18,987 bases of DNA from Dunaliella salina (GCA_002284615.2 MU069717.1:95834-114820), one strand, 5' to 3'; positions 1-8,342 are shown, numbered from the stretch's first letter. A program made the numbers and translations. The notes: generated from the sequence alone by a model not told the origin.

Positions 1-820
1 GCCAAAGGCTTCAAAGGGAGAGCCACCCAGTGATGATACTTGGCTAATTTGTTCACACGCTCATTGTGCTCTGCCAAGGCAGCCGCATTCCAAATACCTC
101 GTAGCCTTTTTCTCAGATCGACAACGAACTCCTTCAGTGCTACTGGCTGCCCTGAACGCAACCATTGAATGAACATATTGCACCTGTCCATTACATGCTG
201 CCAAAAACTGTGAGGTCCAACATTTACGAGATATACAGCTCATGTCAACATCTGCTTGCAGTGCACCTTGCGCAGTGTAGTACTGTTGCTGCGCAGCAAA
301 GCATTGTAAAATCTCAGAGCTGGGCGACGAAACAAAAGTCCTGAACATGTGAATTTTTTTATGCCAACCATGTTTAAATAATATATCTAGGTGGCTCATG
401 AGGTTTGGGGCCAAGCGGACCACCCCAGTGAGTCCTGGCACACACCTGGTTCAAATTTTGGCACTGAGCCTGCACATAATGAGTCACCACGCCCTAACCA
501 GAGCTTCTTTTACCTTCAAAACACCGCAGGAGTACTTCTTTTATGAAGAGAAATCAATTGGTGTGCTGAAAACCCGATTTGGAGAAAGTTGATTTTTCAT
601 CTTTTTGGCACCCCCTCAGGGCCTGTGCTGCCTTTTCTCTAAGGGAAATGGCTGAAATTCTGTATCTCACCAACCACTGGGTCTTTTCAATCCATTTTTT
701 TTCTGCAATGATATTTTTTGGTACAAGGACTCCAAATCACAAAAAATCACCCAATTTGGTGCAGTGGGTGGTCAGGTATGGATGTTTGGTGGTGAAAACT
801 AGGGTTCACGCGGCGGCTGA
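1..820. other. Unassigned sequence, no gene recognised
   Basis: Several frames of 60-126 codons are open on both strands here. None has a recognisable motif, a compositional signature or a partner frame that would make it a believable exon. The DNA is moderately AT-rich with short T and A runs. I see no tRNA boxes, long dyads or tandem repeats. It may be old, decayed transposon or plain intergenic DNA. Confidence 0.5.
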
Positions 821-949
821 TTAGGCACGTGCCCCAAAATTTGCCGTACTTGAGCTTAGGTGCATTGGATAAGCTTAGGTGCATTGGATAAGCAGGGCTA
901 CATATAGCAGGTCAGCAAAGATACGGCAAACTTTGGGGCCTATGCCCTA
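821..949. repeat. Small element with imperfect inverted termini (MITE-like)
   Basis: The first ~29 bases (821-849, core CCCCAAAATTTGCCGTAC) are matched in reverse complement by 921-949 (core ATACGGCAAACTTTGGGG). By eye 22 of 29 positions agree, and the inner 19 are nearly perfect. The unit is about 129 bp overall, a size typical of a miniature inverted-repeat element. I could not find a clean target-site duplication, so a simple hairpin is equally possible. It sits about 45 bp beyond the left limit of the LINE reverse-transcriptase fragment. Confidence 0.4.
853..890. repeat. 19-bp tandem duplication
   Basis: Two identical adjacent copies of AGCTTAGGTGCATTGGATA (853-871 and 872-890) lie inside the loop of the small inverted-repeat unit. 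No mismatches separate the copies, which points to a recent slippage or duplication event. Confidence 0.85.
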
Positions 950-994
950 GGAACATTTCAAAATTACCCCTTTTTGGGGCCTTCGTCGCCCACC

Positions 995-1571
995 TCTGGT
1001 AAAATCTGACTGCTGCATGGAACCAATAAAACTGCAAAGGCTCATGACCACATTCCTGCAGAACACACCAGTTAGGAGTGGTATGCTTCACCCCAAGGAA
1101 GCGCTTCGGTAAGCACAGGTGCACAGTTTATAAAGGGCAGTCCCATTCGGCACCTTCTTTCATATATTTAGTGCCCCAGTTTTGACAAGCATACATGCTA
1201 GCAGGGAGAGCATATGCTTTAGCCAGCCAGAGCATGGTATGCGGCCTGTCAGTCAAGTGGTACTCTGACGCAAATTGCCTGATCCGTCTACATCCAGCCA
1301 GCAAAGGAGCGCACATGTGTTCGGCAGTGACCTGAGGGTTGCGCTGCTTTGTGAACAGCATGCCTAAATGTTTGAAAGACTCTGCACAAGCCAAGCGCGC
1401 TCCACCTAAAGTAAAGACTGGCACATTATCGCCCTTAAAATTAAAATGCACAATTTCAGACTTGGCAGCATTTATCACCAATCCTCTCCGCCGAGCATAA
1501 GCATGCAACCTATCCAACATCAACTGGAGCTGACCAGGCTGGTTACTGGTAAGGCACAGATCTCTTCCCAC
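995..1571 (-). pseudogene. LINE reverse transcriptase fragment, palm end to post-RT region, with in-frame stop
   Basis: Read on the minus strand from 1571, the frame gives GRDLCLTSNQ, then GLVINAAKSEIVHFN and SFKHLGMLF. These match the segments after the catalytic motif of non-LTR retrotransposon reverse transcriptases (the K-x-E strand, then the YLG-type motif). The normal Y-x-D-D box is missing or damaged: GRDLCL stands where YADDLCL would be expected, so the fragment is 5'-truncated exactly at the active site. After DCPL comes an in-frame TAA (1128-1130). The same frame then continues as TVHLCLPKRFLGVKHTTPNW and ECGHEPLQFYWFHAAVRFYQ, a conserved downstream part of the same polypeptide. Similarity ends near 995. 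One C-to-T change (Gln codon to TAA) explains the stop. It is a dead copy. It points away from the endonuclease fragment at 2344, although both domains belong to one protein in this family. The family match is from memory of algal LINE proteins; the RT motifs are visible directly. Confidence 0.75.
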
Positions 1572-2343
1572 CTTAGCTGAACTATCTGCTCTGGATCTAG
1601 ATAAAAGCCTTCAGAAGGTACGTTGAAAAAGACGAGGCCAAAGCTTCTCTGGCACAAGCCACTTTCCTTCGGTGTGAAAATACACCAACACCCCAGGTAG
1701 GTTTGATCACAGGGAACTTTGCATCCAAACGAAAGAGGACCTGTGTTCAGTGGGCTGCTCCCTGGATCCGCGATCACTCCAACCTCAAGGTGTGCTTGCT
1801 TTATTGCCCTTTCACCCTGTGGCAGAGACAGACATTGTCATTATGACGTCATCCATGCCACGTGGAAGGAGAGTGAAAACGAGTGAGAGAATAGCGCAAA
1901 TATTGCTCCTTAACATAAAGCCGTAACGCATGAATTTGGGAGACCAGAGGTCCCAGCCTGGGTTCCAGTGAATGAAAAATACAAGGCGTGCTTTGCAAAT
2001 GCCCAGCATCAGATCAAGAAAATGATACTTTCAAGCTAGAACATTGCTTTCACGAGCATCACTACTTGCAGCAACAAGGAGTCGGCCTTCATACCATGCC
2101 ACAACTCACTTGTTGCAGGATTGCTGGTGGGGTGACAATCAGTGTGGGACCCCAAACCTTGGTGTCGCCTTCACCAGCAGACCCTGCCAGAAATGAAAAA
2201 AAAGAAGTGGAATGAGCAAGCAGAGACACCAGCCACTACATGTGAACGAGTACAAGAAATAGTGTTGCTTGCCGACGAGCCACAAGCCCGGCACCAAAAA
2301 AGCTCCTTGTTCTTCCTAGCCCATCTCTAGCAGCACCAAAAGT
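1572..2343. other. Unassigned spacer between two divergent LINE fragments
   Basis: This separates the minus-strand RT piece from the plus-strand endonuclease piece. Minus-strand frames (for example one ending near 1520 containing FFNVPSEGFYLDPEQIVQLR) and plus-strand frames (1988-2215, 2142-2330) are open, but I recognise no domain. It may hold diverged parts of the same retrotransposon, such as the thumb or linker region, but nothing visible proves this. Confidence 0.4.
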
Positions 2344-3168
2344 GCATGCAGTGAAAACATTTCTAACTACTGCAACAACCACATCTTATCAGGATGCCAA
2401 AATTCAACCATGTCTGGTATGGTAACTGAGCGACACAATATTGCCAGCAGACTCCTCCCAAAAGCCATCAGCAAAGGCCCTCTTGGGGCAGGTATTGCCT
2501 CCATGGACATTGGCAGAGCAGACCGTCTTGCCTTGCAAGACTTACAGATCCCAGAACATGCTACTAATAGGACCCTTCCCAAATATATTTTCCCGCGCCG
2601 CTTCCCTGATAAGAATAGGCTCACTTCCAGCCGGCCTGATGCTCTATTAGTTGTTCCCCTGAAAAGGGCGCCAAGGTCGAATCCTCGTTATGAATTGAGA
2701 AGTACAGGGGGGCGCCNGGAGAACAGGGGGGACTCAGCGCCAGCCACAGCCACTCCACCAACACTCAAGGCTTGTGACCCCAGTCAGCTCCACCCAGATC
2801 AGAGGCACATCCACCTTGTTGAAGTCAAATACTGCGAGGACACCCGGCCCAACAGCCAGCTTGAGGCCTCCAAGCGGCAGCACCGCGAACTTTGTCGTCA
2901 TCTTTCAGGGGCCTCAGCTCAAGTCACCCTCCATACTATCCTGCTAGGTGTGGGAGGAGTCATCTATACCCCTCATACATTGGAGCATCTTAAGGAGCTT
3001 GGTCTTGACACTTTCAAGGCCACTAAGCTTGTTCGGAAGCTTCATGCTCATTCTGTCATGTATGCCTGCAAACTTGCCAGCACCAGACGCGCTCTTGAGA
3101 AGACCTTTTTCAACTCTCAACAAGGTCAGGCACGGTATACTGCTAGTAACCCACCCGATCCCCACTGA
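2344..3168 (+). pseudogene. C-terminal restriction-like endonuclease (RLE) region of a LINE, 5'-truncated
   Basis: The first Met is at 2410, but homology-like sequence begins upstream in the same frame after a TAG at 2317, including NYCNNHILSGC, a degenerate end of a zinc-knuckle (H-x4-C). Counting from the Met at 2410, the order is ERHN at residues 7-10, RPD at 75-77, a Gly/Arg/Pro-rich variable linker, then HLVEVKYCEDTRP with E138-x-K140, and conserved ILLGVGGVIYTPHTLE and ASTRRALEK. Zinc knuckle, RHN, RPD and a later acidic-x-Lys is the signature order of the PD-(D/E)XK-type endonuclease that nicks target DNA for R2-like and other RLE-bearing non-LTR retrotransposons. The frame ends NPPDPH then TGA, the natural C-terminus as I remember this algal family. 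There is one ambiguous base (N) at 2717. No reverse transcriptase precedes it on this strand, so it cannot act alone. Confidence 0.75.
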
Positions 3169-3298
3169 CTTTCTTCTTCTGCTTTCTTTTGGTGAAGTGG
3201 ATACATGGTGCCTCGGCCCTAGGTATCCCCTTTTCTAGTAACCTTCCAGATCCACATTAGCATCTTCTTTTTCATACCTTGCGGTGGAGTGGGCACAT

Positions 3299-3314
3299 GG
3301 CTCTTTTCTGAGCC
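3299..3314 (+). promoter_or_regulatory. LINE 3' UTR stem-loop, copy A
   Basis: GGCTCTTTTCTGAGCC folds into a GGCTC/GAGCC stem with a 6-nt loop. Outer CAC/GTG bases (3295-3297 and 3317-3319) may extend it. It is followed by CAACGTGTCTC. The same structure and following motif recur in the opposite-strand copy at 4550-4563, where the stem is six perfect pairs. Known LINE reverse transcriptases of some clades recognise a 3' stem-loop to start reverse transcription, so that is the inferred role. The shape also resembles the histone-mRNA 3' stem-loop (GGYYYU-loop-ARRRCC), with one base off consensus. Confidence 0.5.
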
Positions 3315-3340
3315 AACGTGTCTCGAGAGGAGCTCCTCTT

Positions 3341-3470
3341 CCTTAATTGATGTAGGGAGAGTTCCTCTGCCTACGTAGTTTTTCTTTTTTCTTCTTTCTA
3401 TCCCCTTTTTCCTTAATTGATGTGGGGAGTGTTTTCACTGCCTGCGTAGTTTTTCTTTTCTTTTCTTTTC
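3341..3470 (+). repeat. 70-bp tandem duplication in LINE 3' UTR
   Basis: The block beginning CCTTAATTGATGT at 3341 is repeated from 3411. Both units carry CTGCCT[A/G]CGTAGTTTTTCTTTT followed by a polypyrimidine run. The units differ at several positions, so the duplication is not recent. The opposite-strand copy at 4497-4540 has only one such block, so the duplication is specific to this copy or subfamily. Confidence 0.75.
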
Positions 3471-3475
3471 GGGCC

Positions 3476-4085
3476 AGAGTCATGTGCTCCTGAAGCCTGA
3501 AGCCAGGTTGCACTCTGAACTTTCACGAGTCCAACACATCACCTCAAAAATCCTGACAGATAAATGAGCAATCACAAAAATGCCACACATGAGCGGAATA
3601 CCTGGCCTGAAAGATTCCATCTCATGAACGATTGAACCTCCGGAGTAGCTTTGTATGTATCAGTCCATGCACTCAGGCATACTGGCTTCAAAAATGGAGT
3701 GTGCACCAAGATACCTGCAGCGTGAGCTTGCAGCTACAGAGGCAGTAGCGCGGTGTGATATTTTTGTTGCACCATAAAACGCGTGCTTGCATATTGCTGC
3801 CTACACTCTAGCTGTGGTACCTGGGCTTGCCATGTCTGCTGGAAATGCCTGCAACTATCCATGCTAGCGTGCAGAATTGGACTCCTCGCGCACCCCCAAA
3901 AAAATAATCAGTTTCGGAACCACGCATCAACAGCGCAGCCCAAAAATGATTACTTTCAGATCCCAGTTCACAAGTGCCTCATTCCGGTAGCCGGAGTCAA
4001 TTTTCCTTTGCTGCTTGGAGATTTGCAGCGCTGGATGTAAAGGAACACTTCCTAAAAAAATCCTTACGCTTGCCCTTAGGCCGCG
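3476..4085. other. Unassigned sequence between LINE tail and SINE-like unit
   Basis: Short frames (for example 3783-4040 plus) are open but show no domain. A run of T on the minus strand near 4051-4058 could be the tail or terminator of the SINE-like unit that ends nearby. Nothing else is recognised. Confidence 0.4.
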
Positions 4086-4272
4086 TGCATTAAGGAGAGA
4101 GCCTTCCACTGACTAGTCAGTGGAGTCGACTCCCACCGACAGGACGAACCTCGAGAAGGTACCAAATTCCGCTCTGGCCAAACAAAGATTTGACCCGGGG
4201 ACCTCCTCCTTGCCAAACGCCTTACGATCAGGGTGCCAAACATGAGGCCGGTTGAGCTACCATGGTAACTCC
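4086..4272 (-). mobile_element. tRNA-derived SINE-like unit
   Basis: On the minus strand TAGCTCAACCGG (4259 to 4248) is a perfect match to the RNA polymerase III box A consensus TRGCNNARYNGG. GGTCAAATC (4195 to 4187) matches box B (GWTCRANNC) at all but one base. Between them CCCTGATCGTAAGG resembles a tRNA-Thr(CGU)-type anticodon region, and AGGTCCCCGGGTCAAATC resembles a T arm. The D stem, anticodon stem and T stem do not close, and the box spacing (52 nt) is longer than in a normal tRNA. This is therefore a tRNA-derived SINE head or decayed tRNA, not a working tRNA. The downstream body holds two overlapping palindromes (4106-4133). On the same strand it lies immediately after a LINE 3' UTR fragment. 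Confidence 0.55.
4106..4133. repeat. Two overlapping perfect palindromes
   Basis: CCACTGACTAGTCAGTGG (4106-4123) is a perfect 18-bp palindrome. It overlaps GGAGTCGACTCC (4122-4133), a perfect 12-bp palindrome. They share two G residues, so the two foldbacks compete or stack. They lie in the body of the SINE-like unit. Confidence 0.9.
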
Positions 4273-4600
4273 TACTCTTCCTCTTGAGTGACCAGGCTGC
4301 AGACGCAGGGCCTAGGGTGGGTGTCATTTTGTTGGCTTCTATGTTCATGATTAACCTCTTTGCTCCTTGTGTCTTTGTCAATTGGCTTCTTTCTCTTGTA
4401 CTACTTAGTAAGAAGTACTACTTGGTAAGGAAGTTTAATCTTGTAAGAAAAGAACAGAAAAGAAATACTGGGTGGGCTTTACCCGCAACCTATAACCTTT
4501 GTAGGCAGACAAATTCTCCCTACGTCAGTTAAGGAAAAGGAGACACATTGGCTCTGAAGAGCCGTGAGTCTCTTCCATCACAAGATTTGAGACAGGAGAG
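4273..4600 (-). mobile_element. LINE 3' UTR fragment, opposite-strand copy
   Basis: In reverse complement, 4590 to about 4497 matches the plus-strand LINE tail. CTTG[T/C]G[A/G]TGGA is followed by the GGCTCT...AGAGCC hairpin, AA[T/C]GTGTCTC, TTCCTTAA[C/T]TGA[C/T]GTAGGGAGA and CTGCCTAC. Further along the minus strand are a near-duplicated AAGTAGTAC motif (about 4398-4430) and then sequence that I cannot align to the first copy. It ends at the tRNA-like head. No coding part of the LINE is seen, so this is a 5'-truncated insertion or a remnant. DNA transposon copy 1 begins right beside it and may have inserted into it. Confidence 0.6.
4550..4563 (-). promoter_or_regulatory. LINE 3' UTR stem-loop, copy B
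   Basis: The minus strand reads GGCTCTTCAGAGCC, a perfect 6-bp stem with a 2-nt apex (or 5 bp with a tetraloop), followed by AATGTGTCTC. The stem sequence is kept relative to the copy at 3299-3314 while the loop differs in length (two bases here against six there). Conserved stem with variable loop suggests selection on structure. Confidence 0.5.
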
Positions 4601-4608
4601 GCTTATGG
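4601..4608. repeat. Left target-site duplication of transposon copy 1
   Basis: GCTTATGG is repeated exactly at 5852-5859, just outside the right terminus. An 8-bp duplication fits hAT-type elements; 7 bp is possible depending on where the terminal T/A is placed. Confidence 0.7.
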
Positions 4609-5851
4609 TCAGGCGCCACCGTGGTAGGTTGTGACAACCTATGCCAAATTTGGGTGATATACTGCCGGACACTTTCAAACCCACTTCTGAGTAGAGGGAT
4701 TTGGTTCCTTGGTCAGTGGTCTTCTATGGCATGTTGGTGGCATCTGCATGTGGCTCAGGTGGAGCTCTGTGCATCAAAAACATGCATTTCTCTCATTTGG
4801 GCACACCAGTGCATGTTTTGAGGCAACAAATATTTCTCTATTAATATTTTTACATTTAAGGAGCATCAGGCTTGCCCCATACCTGCACTTCTTGGTCACC
4901 CTTGGTACTGGCCATTTTCTGAGGGACCCTGCTTGGGCCCAGACTGCAGCAGCGAGTGTTTAGGGAGCCTGCTGGTAATATTGCAAGTGATTTCTGGGGT
5001 TGTCGGGAGGACCTCTGAGGCTGGTCGGGTTTTCATCGCACGGACAAGCACGCATGACCAAGAAGGTCTGGCCAGGCCCCGATGGGCCACCTCTGGGTCC
5101 GCTGTTTGTCCTGGCCGATGCCTGGGGCTATCATCATCAACATTGACACCACATGCTGTGAAGATGGGCGCCTGGGAGGAGCTGATGGGCTCCGCAAAGT
5201 CGTTGGAGCTAAAAACTGCCAAATTTTTGCTTGTGGGCACACATGCGTGGAATTCAATGTAGTTTTGATGGTATAAAGAGCAAAGTTACTCGCTGGAGTT
5301 TATGAATCTGGTTCAAATTTTGAAATGTAAAATTTTGCGATTTCCTGAAGTTGACAGCGACTAACTTTATCTCAACTTGATCAAACATTCAACTTCTACC
5401 CTCAAATGACAGGCTTTCAGCGGAATTTTGGGCGAAACAAGGATTTGAAATCCGGACCCCGTCCCAACACTCCGCTGAAGCCCCAAAATTTCATTAGATA
5501 TTAATAGAAAGCCGTTCCTTATTGTCATCACTCCTTTTGGCTGGCTTTGGAGCACCCCCCGGACAGCCCCCTGCCAGCATGCATCAGGTGACCACCTGTG
5601 CACTCAGGGACCATCCTGGGGTCCACCTGCAGGCTTGGGGATGCAGCTGGAGGGCTTAAGCACACAGGAGGTGAGTTTTGCTGGCTGAGCGCGCAAACGT
5701 GCAGGCCTAGCACGCAGCAGGGTTCACTAAATGGGACCAGCTCAGCGCTGAAAATTTGCTTTTTTTACTAGCTTTCGGGAGGTGTTATCAGAATGGGCAG
5801 AGGTGGCCTGGCTGGCAAAAGGCAGGATACCACACAGGGATGTGGCGCCTG
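4609..5851 (-). mobile_element. hAT-like non-autonomous DNA transposon, copy 1 (~1.24 kb)
   Basis: The termini CAGGCGCCAC (4610-4619) and GTGGCGCCTG (5842-5851) are perfect 10-bp inverted repeats. They are flanked by an 8-bp direct repeat GCTTATGG. The interior matches copy 2 (10314-11442) in reverse complement along most of its length, roughly 80-85% identity by eye in the best blocks. The strand given is that on which two short peptides are shared with copy 2. Near the left end this copy has an extra ~15 bp that creates TAGGTTG/CAACCTA, a hairpin missing in copy 2. Terminal CAGG and 8-bp duplications suggest the hAT superfamily (inference). No transposase domain is visible, so it probably depends on a transposase supplied in trans. 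Confidence 0.8.
4896..5713 (-). pseudogene. Conserved but broken reading frames inside transposon copy 1
   Basis: One frame (5713 to 5528) contains SQQNSPPVC and VDPRMVPECTGGHLM. A shifted frame has MTIRNGFLLISNEILGLQRS. A third (5240 to 4896) starts MPTSKNL and contains DDDSPRHRPGQTA and RGLARP. Copy 2 has clearly related peptides in the same order and orientation. Several frames and stops separate them here, so no intact product exists. They may be a remnant of the element's own gene or a captured host fragment. I cannot name a family. Confidence 0.3.
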
Positions 5852-5859
5852 GCTTATGG
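5852..5859. repeat. Right target-site duplication of transposon copy 1
   Basis: GCTTATGG is an exact repeat of 4601-4608. It marks the empty-site sequence and confirms the right boundary. Confidence 0.7.
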
Positions 5860-7190
5860 GTACCAGTGTTCCTGTGTGTTACCTCAATCAGGAAGATCCG
5901 TTCTGAATATCCAGCTGACACAAGTCAATCAGTTTTCCTGCAGGTGTACCATTCTGAAAACAACATGATTCAGTCTCTCACACAGATGCGTCCTGCTGAG
6001 GGGCGTTGCCTGAGCCTGTTGATCCGGTCCTAATTCAGACCAGATCCATTGTCTTATTTCCTGAGTCAGGCAAGATCAGAACTGAATCAGGTTGGACTAA
6101 AAAATCTACACCTTCCGACATGCGTTTGGCATTGTAAGGGGTGCCCAAGATGGCATCTGGTCAGCTGAAATAGTGCTCAGAGGTGGTGGTTCAAGAACCT
6201 CGAGGCTTTTCCAGCAGTGCAGTGAATTCATTGATACCATCGGTTATTATCGGTGACCACCGATCAGACACAGTGAATGTCTCCTAGACATACCTGTTTT
6301 TGCCTCTATGTAACAGCCTGCATAGCCTCAGGCTCTGTCTATTGTTCTGATACCCTTTTTTGGTTTAACCAAATCCAATCATCCTGTTGCATTCCTACCA
6401 TGTGAGCGACTAATTGTTCCCCTCAGCAGCGCGAACTAGTTCAAGGTGGTTCAACCTCAGCTTGCAACCCACAGTCTGCTCACCTCCCGGTGCCGGCTGG
6501 CTTCTGTGCAAGAGGGGGCCTATGTTGAGGTGTTGGAGTGCTTGCTCCGAGGCAAAGAAATGGGTCTTGAATTTGCTGGACAGGGCCTCTTGACAGCAGT
6601 TTCAAGAGCGTCCAAGGTGGAGGCCAACTCGCTGTTGTAGACTGCTGAGCTATTTTTTCTTTTGGCCTGGTGGGACTCACCCACACTTCCAATGCTAACT
6701 ATCAAGCTTTTTAGAGAATATGCACATATTTTGTTTTGCACACAAAGTAATGTCAGATAATGCAGGCCCTTTTAATTTTTCTGAAGTTTAATCTGAGGAT
6801 TGTTCCGCTTTTTACAAAACCAAAACAGTGCAACTTATGCCCCAAGTCTTGGTTTTTCTTGTGGCACTGAGCAGCCAAACTACATGCCTGAAGGAAGGTA
6901 AAGCCTTCAAATGTATTGTCCTTCTTTCTTTCTTGGGAGATCAGATTTTTTATGCTTCTGATACTTGCATGCGTTCATACCTCAGCTTCCCTTTGGCAAG
7001 ATTCAAGGGGGTTGCACCTCTCTCAAAAACAAAAACGTCTGACGCTGCGCAACCTGTATCTTGCACAACAGCCTTTGGATGTCGCTCAGATGGTGTTTGC
7101 ATGCTGGGAAGGGGGCAGGGGACAGGTTTGGCCCTGCAAGCCCAGTCACTCGGCCCATGTTGAAGAGCATGTAGGCTTTAAGTTGTTCAA
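5860..7190. other. Unassigned sequence
   Basis: Short open frames occur on both strands without recognisable domains. Small dyads are present, for example ATCGGTG/CACCGAT around 6249-6264 and GGTTC-AA-GAACC at 6188-6199. I see no strong repeat, tRNA or exon signal. Confidence 0.4.
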
Positions 7191-7197
7191 CAGTTGA

Positions 7198-7262
7198 CAA
7201 TGAAGAAGCAAACGATGACAACTTTAACAGATGGCAATGAAGAAGCAAACAATGACAACTTC
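7198..7262. repeat. 37-bp tandem repeat, about 1.8 copies
   Basis: CAATGAAGAAGCAAAC[G/A]ATG followed by ACAACTT occurs at 7198 and again at 7235, with a single change in the shared block. This is a short direct duplication with no coding context I can support. Confidence 0.8.
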
Positions 7263-7269
7263 GAGAAAG

Positions 7270-8270
7270 GCGTGGACCTCAATTGAGTGAGCCAAAAGTG
7301 CATGAACAATGAGAGGCTGCCAAAGATTCAAGAAGAAACCAAGAAGGACCGCTCCCTACATCAATGGCTTACGGGAGGGAAGAGGGAAGAGCTTGCAACA
7401 CCAAATCAAATGCAGGCCCCTCTTTCCACGCTACAAAAATGCATGTCAACAGATAGCTAAATGTAGAGGGCAATCGTCTGAGGTAACAAGGAGAGATGCA
7501 GTTGAAACAGGGTGCATGTACAGTGATCAGGGAAACAGACTCTCCTTCTCAACCCCTCTCTCAATCACATCAGCATGCCAAGTATGCTCTCCAGCAAGAA
7601 CCTTGTAGGTACAATTGGATTCCATGTTTGAAGTATGTATGAGACATGAGGGAAGAGAGGCCCAGCTGAGACAAGCCGATGGCCCTCGACAAGACAGTGC
7701 CAATCAGGAGTATTGAGCTTTGAATCTTGAGTCATAAATCAGAATCAGTAATAATAGGCACAAAAATGCTTAGAAAGCACACGGCTTTTTTATTCTGGAC
7801 CATTCCTTGCAACCTCTAGGAACGCAATGTGATAGGCACTTCCCATCTTTTCTGCTATTACTTTCCTTATTGGGAAAACATGCCACCTCCTTGCGCCTCG
7901 AACAACGAAAAGGTATCCTGACACCTTCACCCATGGAAGGCAAGCCAGTGATTTCATAAATCCACCATGTACACATGTTGCCTTCTCACCCCAAAAAACA
8001 CATAAAGCAGCATGTACGGCTGTTGCACATGAAGTGGACTCTCCGAGCACGCTGGACCTCCTGTAAGCGCATATGCCCATCAGACATGCATACTACATCA
8101 AAACCTTCACAGCGCACGCGAGTACACAACAACACTACCCTGCATTAACTCAGTTGCAGCAGTGTGTTGTGCAGGCCCCCCTCATGTAGGAGAGAAAGAT
8201 GCATGCAATGTATGGGATGCATGCCTACAAAAGTGAGGGAGCATGAAGCCCCTGCACTCAACCATGTTCT
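7270..8270. other. Unassigned sequence
   Basis: Frames of up to about 100 codons are open (for example 7309-7608 plus and 8080-7790 minus). None has a domain or signal I recognise. No long repeats or RNA genes are visible. Confidence 0.4.
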
Positions 8271-8342
8271 TTGAGGTGTCAGTGCGCGCTCATTGAGAGA
8301 GTCAGTGCTGCTCATCCATGCACCTCTGGAGCAATTCATCGA

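Larger units (their letters stand above)
3169..3475 (+). other. 3' untranslated region of the plus-strand LINE copy
   Basis: This directly follows the TGA of the endonuclease frame. It is pyrimidine-rich and contains a short hairpin (3299-3314) and a duplicated block (3341 onward). Part of it (about 3270-3380) recurs in reverse complement at about 4497-4590. This shows it is a conserved tail of a repeat family and not random flank. The true 3' end is not clear; similarity to anything recognisable fades after the TTTTCTTTTC run near 3470. Confidence 0.65.

Noticed and set aside
61..441. 126-codon minus frame at the left edge
   Set aside because: No domain, no compositional support, and overlapping open frames on the other strand.
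4187..4259. Functional tRNA gene
   Set aside because: Box A is perfect, but D, anticodon and T stems do not close and box B has a mismatch; better seen as tRNA-derived.
4076..4381. 101-codon minus frame
   Set aside because: It runs across the LINE tail and tRNA-like unit, both noncoding.
5082..5276. Plus-strand peptide with IIINIDTTCCEDG in transposon copy 1
   Set aside because: Antisense to the better conserved frame of the element. A related peptide exists in copy 2 only because the DNA is shared, and no catalytic motif is convincing.
6188..6199. GGTTCAAGAACC as a polymerase III box B
   Set aside because: No box A upstream and no tRNA fold; just a small hairpin.
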